Source: Mesorhabditis belari (Eukaryota > Nematoda > Chromadorea > Rhabditida > Rhabditidae). Taken from it: a stretch of DNA of 64,000 nt. Below are positions 46,885 through 59,100 of the stretch, in pieces. How positions within the stretch are numbered: position 1 is the first letter of the stretch; the number at the start of each line of letters is the position of its first letter. Under the pieces are notes generated by a model that made no database searches, was not told the origin of the DNA, and saw only the letters and a program-made list of their open reading frames with translations. Both the position numbers and the translations under genes were made by a program. The stretch spans positions 558,001-622,000 of the forward strand of contig CAUEEP010000724.1 in the NCBI GenBank assembly GCA_958450365.1, given 5' to 3'.

Positions 46885-47343
46885 ATGCAATCGCGGCGAG
46901 CCCCATTAATGCTAATGCTAATGTCAATGCGATCTGACTCGACTCGACTTAGAGTCATTAATCTTTGTATGTAAATCTTGAATGAATGATCTTCGTGAAC
47001 AAGATTGTACTTCTAGATTACCATAGTAAAAAGTAGATTGGAGACGTATAACGTAGATTAGATGACGATAAAGTACCCATTTTTGTTTTGTATTTGCTTT
47101 CCACTGGGCATCAATAGAATACTAGTTATTGATTAGCTATTGTATCACTTGTAAACGTTCTTCTGGCACATACTTTACGTACAATGTAGCCTTTTTTTAG
47201 TTCTAATCATAGCTATGATTGTTGTTTTATCCTACGAACTTTTTTTTACACTTTTAAATACACCATTTCTAGTGCATTCTTTTAAAAAAATTGAGAAATT
47301 TCGATTTTTTTGATAGCTAATCAGCTAATCACAAAAATTTCTT
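46885..47343. promoter_or_regulatory. 5' flank of the collagen gene
   Basis: Non-repetitive AT-rich DNA immediately upstream of the collagen acceptor, with a decayed copy of the short hairpin family at about 47160-47290. The promoter role is inferred from position. Confidence 0.35.
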
Positions 47344-47353
47344 ATTTCAGTTT
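47344..47353 (+). promoter_or_regulatory. Likely trans-splice acceptor of the collagen gene
   Basis: ATTTCAG ends three bases before the ATG at 47354. Cuticle collagen mRNAs in nematodes commonly carry SL1, and no upstream coding exon is apparent. Confidence 0.5.
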
Positions 47354-50300
47354 ATGGAGAAGGTGCCGGTGTGCGCCTCGGTGGCGGGTGCCACTTTTGT
47401 GGTCGTTTCTTGTCTTGTCGCTGGGACAATCATCTCTCGTGATATCAACAATATGTATGATGATTTCATGAACAGCATGGGAGAGTTCAGAGTGAGTTCA
47501 GAGTTCAGAGTTTAGTTGGGAGAAGATTGAAGAGGGCCGCTGGAGGAGATGATAGTTGCTTGTTCATAGAGTTGTATAAAATTAGATGCAAATTTCTAGG
47601 CCGTTTCCGAAGACACATGGAACGAGATTTTCGCGATGCAAATGGGTGCCGCTTCTTCGGGAAAATCGACGGCTCCATCACTAGCCGGTTTAGTTGGGAG
47701 AAGATTGAAGAGGGCCGCTGGAGGAGATGATAGTTGCAGTGAGTTGTTGGGAAAAGTTTGCCTATTTACAGTGGAGACTTTGTGTGGCTGCTCAGGCTCA
47801 GGCTCAGGCTTAGGCTTAGGCTTAGGTTCAGGATCAGGCTTATGCTCAGGATCAGGCTTAGGTTCAGGTTCAGGCTTAGGTTCAGGATCAGGCTCGGGCA
47901 CAGGCTTAGGCTTAGGCTCAGGCTTAGGCTCAGGCTTAGGCTTAGGCTTAGGTTCAGGATCAGGCTTATGCTCAGGAACAGGCTTAGGCTCAGGCTCAGG
48001 CTTAGGTTCAGGATCAGGCTTAGGCTCAGGCTCAGGCTGAAGTTCAGGTTCAGGCTTAGGTTCAGGATCAGGCTCGGGCACAGGCTTAGGCTTAGGCTCA
48101 GGCTTAGGCTCAGGCTTAGGTTCAGTCTCAGGCTTAGGCTCAGGCTCAGGCTTAGGCTCAGGCTATAAATCAAAAACACCGCAGCTATACAATAGCATTG
48201 TAGTACTGTAGCTTAGCCCGCTGTATAGAAGTGACTTGATGATCGTCAAAGAACTCATGCGCTCAATCAGGCTCAATCATGATCAGGCTATAAATCAATA
48301 TCAGTATACAGAGTGATCGCGAATTATAGCGACTCACTTCTGACGGTCTAGCTCAGCGAGAACTCAATGAATCCGTATGAAATTTTTGGAGGTGATTTTT
48401 GGGTATTTCTCCTATCTCTAAGCCCATTTTCTAACTGATTGGTGCTTCTAGAATCTTTATATAACCTTACAAAGTTGAGACTCGCTGTGCAACTGGGGAA
48501 AAACTTAATTTAAGGTTTTTGAAAGCCGTTTTTGAAGTTATTTAATGAGTATGATCGCGTTTAAAACGAAAAAAAGATCAAATAGATCAAACAAAAGATC
48601 AAACACCTCATAGAAATTCGATTCGATTCAAATGCCTCATAGAAAACCTCATAGAAAGGTTTTTCCCCAGTTGCGCAGCGACTCTCAACTTTGTAAGGTT
48701 ATATAAAGATTCTAGAAGCACCAATCAGTTAGAAAATGGGCTTAGAGATAGGAGAAATACCCAAAAATCACCTCCAAAAATTTCATACGGATTCATTGAG
48801 TTCTCGCTGAGCTAGAAGTCGAAGAGTCAGAAGTGAGTCGCTATAATTCCCCTGTACTGTAGCTTGGAAGTGTACTGTAACTTGGAAGTGTACTGTAGCT
48901 TGCAAGTCGAATACTGTAGCCTATAACATAGCACTACAGACTCGAAAAGTCTACTGTAGTCGAATACTGTAGCCTATAACATAGCACTACAGTATCCTGT
49001 ACCAGAGGGATTTAATGGTAGCCAGGGACATGCAGATAGATCTATATCAGATATTATAGTTCTACTATGACACAATACTACAGTACCCCTATACTGACAA
49101 ATGACAGATCACTATTATTCCAGCTTGCGGTGTCTCGGCTCGTCGTTGCCCACCTGGACCTCCAGGACCTCCAGGTATCTCTGGACCACCAGGAGACATC
49201 GGTCGCGATGGACCACCTGGAAAATCCGGAAAACCCGGTATCACCCAGCCACTCCTCTTCAAACCAGCTCCTTCCACTTGTGAAGTGGTGAGTTACTCAA
49301 GAAAGTACCTTTTACAGTAACTTTTAGTGTCCCGTTGGCCCGCCTGGACCCCCCGGAAAAGAGGGATGCGAAGGACCACCAGGAAAGGAGGGATCACCCG
49401 GAAAACGTGGACCACCTGGAAATGCTGGCCGACCGGGAATGCCGGGTCCTTTGGGAGATCAAGGAGCATCGGGATTGGACGGACAACCGGGTATGCCGGG
49501 AGCCCCAGGACAGGATGCGCTCACCGGAAAAGGAGTGCAAGGATTGCCGGGAAGAGGAGGACCACAAGGACCGTGCGGAGAGCCAGGAAAAGACGGTGGT
49601 GATGGAAAGGTGGGTGATGATCTAGATTGAGTACACGCAGAGAACTAGATGCTCAACTTGTCAAGTTGTTAGTCTATAATTTTAAAAGGTTTACTGTAGC
49701 CAAGCAAGTTATACTGTAGCCAAGCAAGTTACATAGCAGCCAAGTTATACTGTAGCCATACTATTGGAGCACTGTAGATAGACAGCTTATACTGTACTAT
49801 TGGAGTACTGTAGATAGACAGCTTATACTGTAGCCGTACTATTGGAGTACTTTATACTATTACTACTAGCCATACTATTAGTGTGCTTCTTTGTGCCATA
49901 TCCAGTAGCATGCTACACAGCTGAACAGTAGCACGCTGCAATTTAAGATATTGCGATTTTCTTGAGCGAACGTATTAGTGTGAAACGCACTGCATAACCA
50001 AGTAATACCGTTAGAGTATACTTTAGTCAAACAAGAAAAACATTCACTTTAGCTCCGCTTATATACAAATTTACAGGACGGATCCAACGGCCAAGAGGGG
50101 CCCCAGGGAATGGAGGGACTCCCCGGATTGCCTGGCAACACCGGACCTGTCGGATATGTAAGCAGTTTGTTCTTTCTTCTATCTAATCCCAAATTCAGCC
50201 TGGTAAACCCGGTGCCCCTGGAGAGGACGGAGAATACTGTAACTGCCCCGATCGTGGAGATATCCCAATCTATGATAAGCCTCAGTGAGTTGAAATCAGA

Positions 50301-51356
50301 GTTGAATCATCCCTAGTTGAATCATCTAGTGTATCTATACCGTATACCAAATCGTCTATACCGTATTCTAAGAATGCCACCGTACTATTTGACTATCGTA
50401 CTATGTACCGTACTATTTGATATCTAGTGGTGGTGGCCCTCCACCAAGACGTCCTCCACCTGGCCGTGTGCCCGGCGTGCAGCCACCAAGCCCCAGCCAT
50501 TACCGTCCATCCCCACACGAGATGCGCAAAGGAACAAAGATCCCAGCCGGTCGTCCAAACAATGTCGGCAGCTACAACGATGACAATGCAGGGTACAATA
50601 AGAAGTGGCTATTCTCGCTTTTTCCTTTATTCTAATGCTTCTGCTTATTAACCTCTCCAAGAATCGATTCGATATTGAAAAATCTTTTTTTAGACCACAC
50701 CCATCATCCGCTGCTGAAGCCCCAGCCGGATATGATCAGTGAGTGAAATTTTAGAGATCTTAACAAATTTCGATTCAGACCTCCACCACCAGCCGAGAAA
50801 GCGTACGCCGAGCCTGCTGGATATGACAAGTGAGGGATTTGCTAGAAAAAAAAAAGTTATAAACCTATAGAAATATCAGGATAAACTAGTCAGTTTATAT
50901 TTTTGCCCATTTTTTAGCCCAGCCCCATCACAACCAAAACCAAAACCAAAACCAAAGCCAGCCGCTAAGCCTGCGCCCGCTTATGAGGAGCCTAGCTATG
51001 ACAAGTATGTATTGATGCTTGGGATAAAATCATTTTTACAGATAGAACTTTATAACTCGGCAATTCCAGGCCTCCACCCCCACCACCGGCCACTGAGCCC
51101 CCAGCAGCCTACGAGACCGAGGCTCCAGAGCCCAGCTATGACAAGTGGGTCAAGATTTTACGTAAAATTCCGCTATACAGAACTCAAATCTATTACCAAT
51201 ATCGGATGCATATTAATGAGACGTTTACTATTAGTTTTCGACTTCTAGAACCTACAGATATAAATCATTTTTTTCAGGCCTCCTCCACCACCCCCACCCC
51301 CAGCCGCTGCTGAGGCCACCGGATATGGCCGTCGCCGCAGAAGAAGAAAATTCTAA
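47354..51356 (+). CDS. Cuticle collagen with Pro/Tyr-rich C-terminal tail
   Basis: Exons: 47354-47491, 47600-47738, 49124-49287, 49328-49609, 50077-50157, 50199-50284, 50428-50592, 50694-50738, 50779-50829, 50918-51004, 51070-51144, 51278-51356 (TAA). All phases agree. Exon 1 encodes a hydrophobic segment ([20 protein letters not shown]) and an [15 protein letters not shown] block typical of the nematode cuticle collagen N-terminal domain. Exon 2 has GRRLKR, a subtilisin-type processing site, then Cys. Gly-X-Y domains begin with [10 protein letters not shown] and are interrupted by Cys-containing spacers ([14 protein letters not shown]), the usual interchain disulphide layout. The triple-helical part ends near EYCNCPDRG. 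The last five short exons each encode a proline block beginning or ending in YDK, YDQ or YDN, and the protein ends [10 protein letters not shown]. This tail is longer and more regular than in an ordinary small collagen and may serve tyrosine cross-linking. Which collagen subfamily it belongs to is not resolved. Confidence 0.95.
47511..47559 (+). repeat. Stray copy of collagen exon 2 in intron 1
   Basis: These 49 bases are identical to 47689-47737 (the part encoding the RRLKR processing site) but lie in the preceding intron, 20 bases after its donor. Confidence 0.85.
47793..48165. repeat. Degenerate GGCTTA/GGCTCA telomere-like array
   Basis: About 60 hexamers of GGCTTA, GGCTCA and GGTTCA with higher-order order, in collagen intron 2. 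The TTAGGC core links it to telomeric repeats. Long Pro/Glu, Ser/Gly and Arg/Leu frames through it are artefacts. Confidence 0.85.
48320..48851. mobile_element. Palindromic element in collagen intron 2
   Basis: Arms of about 190 bases begin GAATTATAGCGACTCACTTC and close with its inverse. The spacer contains GATCAAATAGATCAAAC. Confidence 0.8.
49675..49870. repeat. TACTGTAGCCAAGCAAGTTA array
   Basis: Degenerate copies of 20-30 bases in collagen intron 4. The word ACTGTAGC also recurs at 48850-49000. Confidence 0.7.
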
Positions 51357-51380
51357 ACGTTTACACTCTTATCGCCGTTC

Positions 51381-51386
51381 AATAAA
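51381..51386 (+). terminator. poly(A) signal of the collagen gene
   Basis: AATAAA lies 25 bases after the TAA at 51354-51356. Confidence 0.6.
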
Positions 51387-51643
51387 CTTTTTAAAATTTC
51401 TTTATCTTCACAAAGTAAACCCGAACACTAAGCATACATTTAAAAGGCACAAAAACACTGTACATGTATTAAGGTTGAGTACTATTAAGAGTATAGCCGA
51501 ATTTCTAGAAAAATTCGCCCCACGTTCTTTATCTTTATCTTTCTCTTCTAAGAATTTAAGATAAATGAGAATTTACTTGCGAATTTGCATCATATCAGGT
51601 CAAATTTTTTTTTTAAATATCTAAAACTAAACACTAAACACTT

Positions 51644-51649
51644 TTTATT
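51644..51649 (-). terminator. Possible poly(A) signal of the DDA1-like gene
   Basis: A minus-strand AATAAA lies about 100 bases past the stop codon. Confidence 0.4.
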
Positions 51650-51749
51650 TTTAGCGAGCCAACGTTTGTTTGAAGAAAAATCCCTTATAAAAAATAATGA
51701 ATAAGGGATACCAACACATTGTACTCAACCTAATAAAACAACTTAGCAC

Positions 51750-53150
51750 TTAGAAATCCACATTCAATCGCTTTGTTTTGGCGATGCTCGTCTCCAGATC
51801 GTCGCTGGCTTCTTTTCGTTTTGAGGCTTTTGTTGTGGACCCGGTGGAGGAAGAGGTCGCAGCTGACTTTGATGACCTTGCCTCAGCCGTATTCTAAAAT
51901 TAAAGTTAGGCTTTAAGTACTTGTTTAGCTACACAAAAATAATAACAAACTATTCACGCAACTAATTTACTGTGCAAACTGGATCTAACTAGGTATACTT
52001 TTAAAATTGACTGCTTTTCCAAACTGCTCTAGAAAAAATATATCAAGAACTTTTACCAAAATTTAAATCAGAACAAGAACTTAAATCAACGGTGTTATAG
52101 TAGTTAGGAGTGTACATTCATCTCTATTGAGCCCGAGCGCACTAATTTTTGCTTCTAGGGTTTTTTAATGGCGTAGATTCTTAATTTGGTATTTATTTAA
52201 GCTTTAGTGACTCTTTTCTAGCTATTTCAAGCAGTTACTGACGTTTTAAGCCTCTTAATTCGGTCCCACACCTCTAAACGCAGTGGAAATAGAGCAACTC
52301 TTGAAAGCTCGGAATTGTTGCTCAAACTAGCATGAAAGTTGTTCAAAATGGTTTATAAATGCTTCCAATGGATCCAGTGCAATTAATTACCCCAGAAAAA
52401 GTTTTTTAAACTAGTGGTAATTTCGAAAATACCGGTGTTTACAAACGCGCAACTGCTATAGCATAAATCAAGAAGCCTTTTACAATTTTGACATTATTAA
52501 GTACACTTGATAAACAAAAAGACGAGCGCGACCCTGCGAAGCTCATCCTTTATAGAATTAAAATTGAAAAACCCACCTTGAGTCCAAAGTTTTTCTCGAG
52601 ATATTTCAGCAAGAGTGGGAAACGATCATTTTTGACGATTCTCTCATCGGGTCGTTGGGGCACGTGCCAGGCGATTTTATGGCCCGACATAGGTTCAAGT
52701 GCTTTAACCTAAAACAACAAAATTAAATGTTTAATTTGTAATTTAAGCCACCAAAGCTATGTACTTTAATTTGCCAAAGCTGTCATTAGTTCGACAGTAT
52801 TAATAATCGTTTATTTTTCGTCGAAACTATGCTACCAAGAACAATAACAAGGTTCTTTACACTTTTACATCCCAACTATCATTAGTTATTATTCATGGTA
52901 GCATAGTTTCGACAAAAAATAAACGATTATTAATACTGCTTAGCTGATATTAACTATTGAATTGTTATAAAATAACATTATTTTAGAAATTAAAGCCGTT
53001 ATAATGGCGAAACAGTCATTTAAGAGATTTGTTTTTGAAAATAAATCTTATTAAAAGCAAAAATACCTTGTCACTTTCACGCGCTATTGTGAAATTCCTC
53101 TTGTTTCGACACGGCAAGTTCTTCAACAACGAAGTCGTGTTTGTAGACAT
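51750..53150 (-). CDS. DET1- and DDB1-associated protein 1 (DDA1-like)
   Basis: DDA1 is a small subunit of DDB1-CUL4 ubiquitin ligase assemblies in the nucleus. Three exons: 53150-53067, 52708-52577 and 51893-51750, all phase 0, giving 119 residues, close to the roughly 100 of the human protein. The N-terminus (SLLKNLPCRNKRNFT) matches the DDA1 pattern FLKGLPxxNxxNF, the middle (HVPQRPDERIVKNDRFPLLL) matches [20 protein letters not shown], and KYLEKNF follows. The C-terminal 47 residues are Ser/Thr/Lys-rich with KRKEASDD, plausibly disordered and nuclear. The ATG is directly preceded by a minus-strand ATTTTAG acceptor, so it is probably trans-spliced. The gene is tail to tail with the collagen. 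A palindromic element sits in intron 1 (53066-52709), and two more lie upstream. Confidence 0.85.
52794..52939. mobile_element. Palindromic element in intron 1 of the DDA1-like gene
   Basis: The arms are CAGTATTAATAATCGTTTAT and inverse, continuing into GTCGAAACTATGCTACCA and inverse. Confidence 0.75.
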
Positions 53151-53159
53151 CTAAAATAA
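53151..53159 (-). promoter_or_regulatory. Trans-splice acceptor abutting the DDA1-like ATG
   Basis: The minus strand reads TTATTTTAG immediately followed by ATG at 53150, leaving no room for a 5' untranslated region other than a spliced leader. Confidence 0.55.
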
Positions 53160-53239
53160 AGGAAATTATCAAAATATTTGAAAAGAAGAAAGAAAAAGAA
53201 ACAATACTACTGAACCACTACCAAAAAAGCGCAACTACG

Positions 53240-53505
53240 AAGAAATGGGGTGGCTATTTTGCGACAAATTTTTTTGCGCAACTGGGTCTTTTGCGCAACT
53301 CCCCCTAACTTCCTGTTAGGGGGAGTTGCGCCTTCCTCATAACTTTCTTCTAAGTGGCTCAATCTTTATGAATTTGGTTTCATTTTGTTGCAATTGTTGA
53401 GATCTACAAAATGATAACAAAAACATAAAGATTGACCCACTTAGAAGAAATTTATGGCGAGTTGCGCAAAAAATTTGGCGCAAAGTAGCCACCGCCCAAA
53501 GAAAT
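53240..53505. mobile_element. Palindromic element upstream of the DDA1-like gene
   Basis: The outer arms are GGGTGGCTA / TAGCCACC and the inner arms contain CACTTAGAAG in both directions. The left arm also holds a GGGGGAGTTGCGC hairpin. Confidence 0.65.
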
Positions 53506-53575
53506 GCTTTCAAAACAGAAATTTTTTTCGAGTTTGATGCAAAAATTATTTAAAGACTTATCGGCCAACCTAATA

Positions 53576-53730
53576 CAGTCATGGACAAAAGTGTTTTAAC
53601 GTTGGTTTTTAGAAGTTTGTTCTTTGTATATCTTGGTCCAAATCCGACCAATTTGCAAACGATTAAAAGATTTAAAGAACTTATTATCTCTACGTTAAAA
53701 CCAACGTTAAAAGACTTTTGTCCATGACTG
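53576..53730. mobile_element. Tc/mariner-type MITE with TA target duplication
   Basis: This 155-base element starts CAGTCATGGACAAAAGTG and ends with its inverse, flanked by TA at 53574-53575 and 53731-53732. It has no coding capacity. Confidence 0.85.
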
Positions 53731-53739
53731 TAATAAGTA

Positions 53740-56155
53740 ATACAAAATAGAAAAGGAGTACAGTAGAGAAATTTTGAAAGTGAGCACCTTTTCAAGCTAT
53801 CCAGTCATCTCTTGTTTGCTATTTTACACTATACAGCTAATTCTTTTGAAAGCGCATAAAATTCTAAACTTTTCGTTGGGATGCAGTTTCTACTTGTCAG
53901 ATTTCACGTTATCTACTGGAAAACTGGCAAATTCGGAGGGGTCAACAGGTTTAAAAAAGGTAAACTAGAGCATTTTGCAACCATTTAATTAGCTGACTCG
54001 CTTTCACACCTTAACTGACAAAGTTGACAAAGTTTGTTTGTTTAAAACATCCCAACATCACCTTCAGCTTGGTGTTACATTGTTGTGCTTATTCCCCTTC
54101 TCATCACTCACTACAAATGAGGTAGCTCTATCTCGCTCTTGCACACCCTGCGCTCAAGCCCAAACACGGCCCCCAGACTTGTCGTCGTGTATTGCGGGGT
54201 TTGGGGGAGGCTCTGCCCTGGCATAGGCACCGGGGCTGTGTGGCTGTGGTGGTGGCGATGGGGGAGAGGGGCAGAGCGCAACTACTCCGGCCGTGTGTGC
54301 GTCTCTCCTATGTGCCTCCTCACCCCACCCTTTCCCCCAGCCTTAGAGCCACGTCTATCGATTCCCATCGATCCACGAAAGCACCGAAAACAATCCTAGT
54401 TTCCAAGAAAACCATTGATAATTTCGGGAAGATTTTCGGTGGATTTGATGCCAGTCGTTTTCTCGAGTGACCACAACATTCACCGACGGAGTGACCATTT
54501 CCAAAAATTCAGGAATGGGTCACAAAATTACGCGCCAAGCCATTGGGCATGGGAGACGCAGACGGGGAAAGGCGGCAATAAATTCCGTCCTCGGCATAGG
54601 GTTTTCGGCGAAATTCTATGAGAAATAGAGAGAAGAAGTGGCAGAGAGGGTGATATAGAATAGAAATTTGAGAGAGATTGGAGAAATTGGTCGACTGGGG
54701 GGTTGTTTGCGTGAGCAGTGCTACCCCGCGTGCTGCCTGTCCCCCAGCGATTGCTAGCGCACTCCGACTGGGAGAAGGCCGCGATGTGGCGACCGCCGCG
54801 CCGCCGCTCGCGACAATAATGAGATGCCGGCGACTACAAATCTGTTATTGAGGAAGATGCTAACCTATCAAGTTCTAGGCTTTCATCTAATCGCAAAAGT
54901 AAAATGATTTTACAAGAAAAGTTCATCAATACCTTGTAAAGCGCTAGAGGAGAACGATAAAAGAATGGATCGATAAGTGGGCGGGGCCAATAGGCTAGGG
55001 CGTGCGGTGAAGGGTTGGCTGGGGTGAGCGTTGCGATCAACGGGCGCGTCGACGGCAGGCAAGGCTCTGTAACAACTCTCGTTTATATATTCTAAGAGTT
55101 GGCCCTAGAGGGCATCCCTGTTGACCGTTTGTCTCCGTTTTTCTCCACTCTTTTCTCTTTGTGTATTCGCCCCTATAATTGAACGTCGGAGAGGCGGGCG
55201 GCGTCGCGGCAATGGCCGCCACTTTCCTTTCTTTCTTCCCCCTCGTCGACCAGGCTTCCCGCTTTTTATCCCCAATCTTGAATCACAAATTCTCTGCAAC
55301 CTTTTCCTTTTCTCTTCTTTTTCTCCAATACATGTGTGTTGGTCAAAACGGCTCCCGAGTTTCTCAAGGTATAATGAGAATGGGAAGGCGGTGCCCCCAT
55401 CAACAAAAAAGGCGGGCTTTTTCTCAGTGAATCGAAATTTAAATGGCCTAATTGCTGGTGACCTTGATCAAAAAATTCTTCATTGTTTTCTTTTAAGAAT
55501 ATTATTATTAATAATCAGATCTCGGTCAAAAGATTTTTAAAATTAGCATCAAATCTTGTATTTAAATTTTTCTAAAGAAGATCTTCGTTTCCTGGTGATT
55601 TTTTTAAAAATCCCTAGTCTGTGCTCCGTATTGATCAGTTTTACTTTACTTTTGTTCACTTTTACTTTACTTATGTTCAGTTTTACTTTACCTTTGTTCA
55701 GTTTTACTTTTCTACCCCAAAATCCCCATTTCTTTAGTAGTATGATTGTGAAATCGTAAAATTCTACTCAATTTTCACGAATCCGTTTCAATTGCCAGAA
55801 ATCCGATTTAATTTTACCTTAAAAAAATTCAAAAATCTTCTTGCTGTCTGTAAATTTAAGCTCTAGCATTGAAATTTTACATTTTGCAGCAAATTTTACG
55901 GATAAAGTTAATTTTACACAGATAAAACACTCATTTTCATAAAGGATTCTAAATTTTGTGCAAACTTTTTGAAGAATTCTAGATTTGATCAAACATTTGC
56001 CAATAAGCCACCTTTTTTTTCTTATCTTTTGGAATTTGCTTATGTTTTCTTTTCATTTTTAAAGATCCAATTAGACAACTTAAAATTTTATTTAATTTCT
56101 AGGAGTGCTGACTTCTTTTTATGCTGATGCTTAAACGAATGAAATAGAATCGCCA
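53740..56155. promoter_or_regulatory. 5' flank of the ARID1-like gene with GC-rich islands
   Basis: GC-rich, largely non-repetitive islands (about 54120-54800 and 55120-55400) stand out in otherwise AT-rich DNA. They contain no exon with plausible borders, and open frames in them are low-complexity. Their place upstream of a long-intron chromatin gene suggests promoter or enhancer DNA. This is inferred from composition and position. Confidence 0.35.
56095..56102 (+). promoter_or_regulatory. Candidate splice acceptor 57 bases before the ARID1-like ATG
   Basis: AATTTCTAG followed by a short leader without an upstream ATG in frame. It could be a trans-splice site or the end of a 5'-UTR intron. 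Confidence 0.3.
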
Positions 56156-56159
56156 AGAG

Positions 56160-59100
56160 ATGTCGGAACCCGAAAGTAGCACTGCACAAGTGAGTTGTTT
56201 TTTAGTCTTTCATTTTTCAAAGCGCTCGTACTTTTAAAAATGCGTCTTTGGTATCAAAAAATAGCCCTAAATTTCAGTTATTTTTTTTATTCTAAGTGCG
56301 CATTGTGTAGCATAAACCAGTGTCGAGAAAAACGTTCAAAGCTAGACTATGCAACACTCAGCACCATTATGAGAGTATTTAACAAAGCAACAAAGCTATT
56401 TGGCCTTTAAATTGGGGAAGGCAAATAACATATCTTTTATAGTTTGTGCTCTAGGCAAATTCAATCTAATTTTGAAAATCTTTAAAGTTTACTCTTTGGG
56501 AAAAGCGTACAATTGTTCAGGAATCAAACAATTACTGGATACTAGAGGATAATTGTGCTCCAATTGCTCCCAAAACCATTTTTAGACGTTTTTCACGTAA
56601 TTTTAAACATAAAGAACACAATTACCCTATCCAATCGATTTTTTAAGGTATCAAAGTACTTTAAAAACCGGCTTTTGTCCAAAGTTTTTGGAATTATCCT
56701 GGATTTTCGGATGAGTAGACGCGCTTTGAAGGTGTTACTTTGTTTAGAGATAATGCTATAACTATTTATATAGTTTTAAGAACTATTTATAACTATTTAG
56801 ATAGCTTTAAAGAAACCCCTCATTCAAATGAAATCAAGTAGAGGTTGTTTGGGTCAGACAATCTTGCGAAACCCCGGCTCCTCTGTTCTGCTGTTTAGTT
56901 TAGCGGCTTAAAGGAGGGCTTAAAGTTAGACTAGGCGACAATACCATTATGTACTATCATTATGGCGTTCTATTAGGATATTTACGCTAACTATATATGT
57001 AAAAAGCTAGTAATAATATCATCCCTAAACAAATTTATTCACCTTCACAGTCACTCATTTAAAAAACCTAGAAAAGAACCATATCTTGAAATAAAACTCG
57101 AAAAATTTAGACAACGCCGATGCTGAACACCCTACTGGCAAAACAACCGCATGAAGGGCCATCCCAATACGCACAAACGGTTTGCTTTTGACTCTTTAAG
57201 CGCATATTTTTAAACAAAACCCTTGCTTAGCGGTTTAAAATTTGGAAAAATGATGGGAAAGTCTTATTGGGGGTGAAATAAGTTTCTTTTATCATAGATT
57301 TCTTTAATTTTCTTTAAGCTTTCTTTCCTTGATCATAGATTTCTTTAATTTTCTTTAAATTTTCTTTTATTTTTTGAAAGCAACAAAAAAATGAAAAGCA
57401 GAGTTTAATTTCTTTTGACATTTTGACTTTCAAGAAAACCCGGCTTTTTTTCATTTTCTGATAAACTTCTTTTTAAAAGTTTAAAACTTTTAATGAAGCT
57501 AGCCTCGTTTTATGGAAATTTTATTCCATAAGATGACGATAAGAATAGAGAAAATTTTTGAATATAAATATTTATCAAGTTAAACAGGGTTTGAAAGAGC
57601 TTTTCTAAAGCTTTAATTACCGATTGAATTAGAATTAGGACTTTGTAAAGTCCATCTCCAAAAAGCAATAGCTAGGAACAGTCAAAGATCTCTTTCAAAA
57701 ACTCCTTTCTCTATCGCGTCAAAAAATTCGATCAAAGACTCGAGCATTAGCACATGTTTTTTTTCTCTATCCCTGCGCCCATTTGTGCTCAAAATTGTTT
57801 GTGTCTATTGAAGGGGACTGAGAAGGCTTTTTGCCCTCTTGCGCCTAGTTTTCGCCTTTCCCCCTTTTTCTTCTTTTATGCGGTCGCATCATTTGCGTCC
57901 ATCCACTTCTCTCCCACGTGTGTCTGTCTGTTTCTGCCCTTTGTGCAAAAGAAAAGAGAAACTGAGTGACCCATCGGTGATCTTTGAATCGCTTGTTTAT
58001 TCTCATTTCCTCTTTTTCTCACCCTCCCCCGTTTTGATACGGGAAAAAAAGAACACAGAAAAGAGAGGCGGATATTTTTAGATTAGCCCGTTCTATGAAA
58101 GGATTTAGATCTGGGAAAATTGGAGAACGTGTGAGAGAAAAAAGGGCATTGCAGGCGTTGCATTCATTTCTTTCGTTTTCGCTTTCGCTTTGCTGTTCTA
58201 GCGGTTGGCTGGGTTTGGTTCAGCTCCGCCTCTTTTTCGGTCCGTTTGCCGTTGGCAATTTACGAATTTGGCTCGTAGCTTGACCTGCTTTGTTTGTAAA
58301 ACATTGAACTTGTTTTCATTTGATAGAAAATTTCATTTCGAGTCGAATGAAAGCAAATTCAACGTTTTTCAAACAAACCCGACTGAGATACGTGCAAAAT
58401 ACGTAGGTTGCCAACGGATTGAAAAAGGGGCGTAGTTAACATGGGTGAGCCAAACCCTGCCTAGAATAGCACTGGTTTGGTTTGATTAGAAGTTTGGGTA
58501 GTAATCTTTGAGCACAATGGTTTGGTTAGAAGTTAGTAATCGTTCAGTTAACTATCCGAAAACTTTGTTTGAAAACGAATGCTTATAAGCTTTGGCTTTC
58601 AAATGTAGAGTAAAGCTAGGGCTAGGGTTATACAATATTGTCTTAAATACTATTATACAGTACTAGAAGTATAGTAGATAGTTGTTTGCGTTGTTGTTGT
58701 TGTTAAGATGCGTAGCTTTGCGGTTTTAAGATAGCGGTTATTATAGTTCATTGGCAAGCATTCAGCCGATAGACGAGAGCTCGCAGATTCGCATCCCGGC
58801 GCTGATTTTTTAGTATTTTTAGCTCAAACCTAAACTAGTATGCTAAAGAATTGTTAGTAGTTCAATGTTACGATACTTTAATCCTTTCTAAGCTTGATAA
58901 AACCCTTTCTAAGCCCTTTCTAAACTCTTTCTAATCCTTAACAAGCTACCATTTTCAAAAGTTGATTGTGTTTATGCTAAAAACCCAGCTATTATTCTTC
59001 ATTCCAATCTATCTTTATCGCTTCTTGGCTTTCTTTTCGACTCACAGACTGGGAAATGGCTCGAGATAGTGGGAGAAACTACGGTAGAAGAGAGATCAGG

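Noticed and set aside
47596..48179. Long Pro/Glu, Ser/Leu and Gly/Ser frames
   Set aside because: They are all readings of the telomere-like hexamer array in collagen intron 2. Only 47600-47738 is coding.
55037..55540. Open frames on both strands in a GC-rich island
   Set aside because: Arg/Gly- and Phe/Pro-rich low complexity with no exon borders. More likely regulatory DNA.
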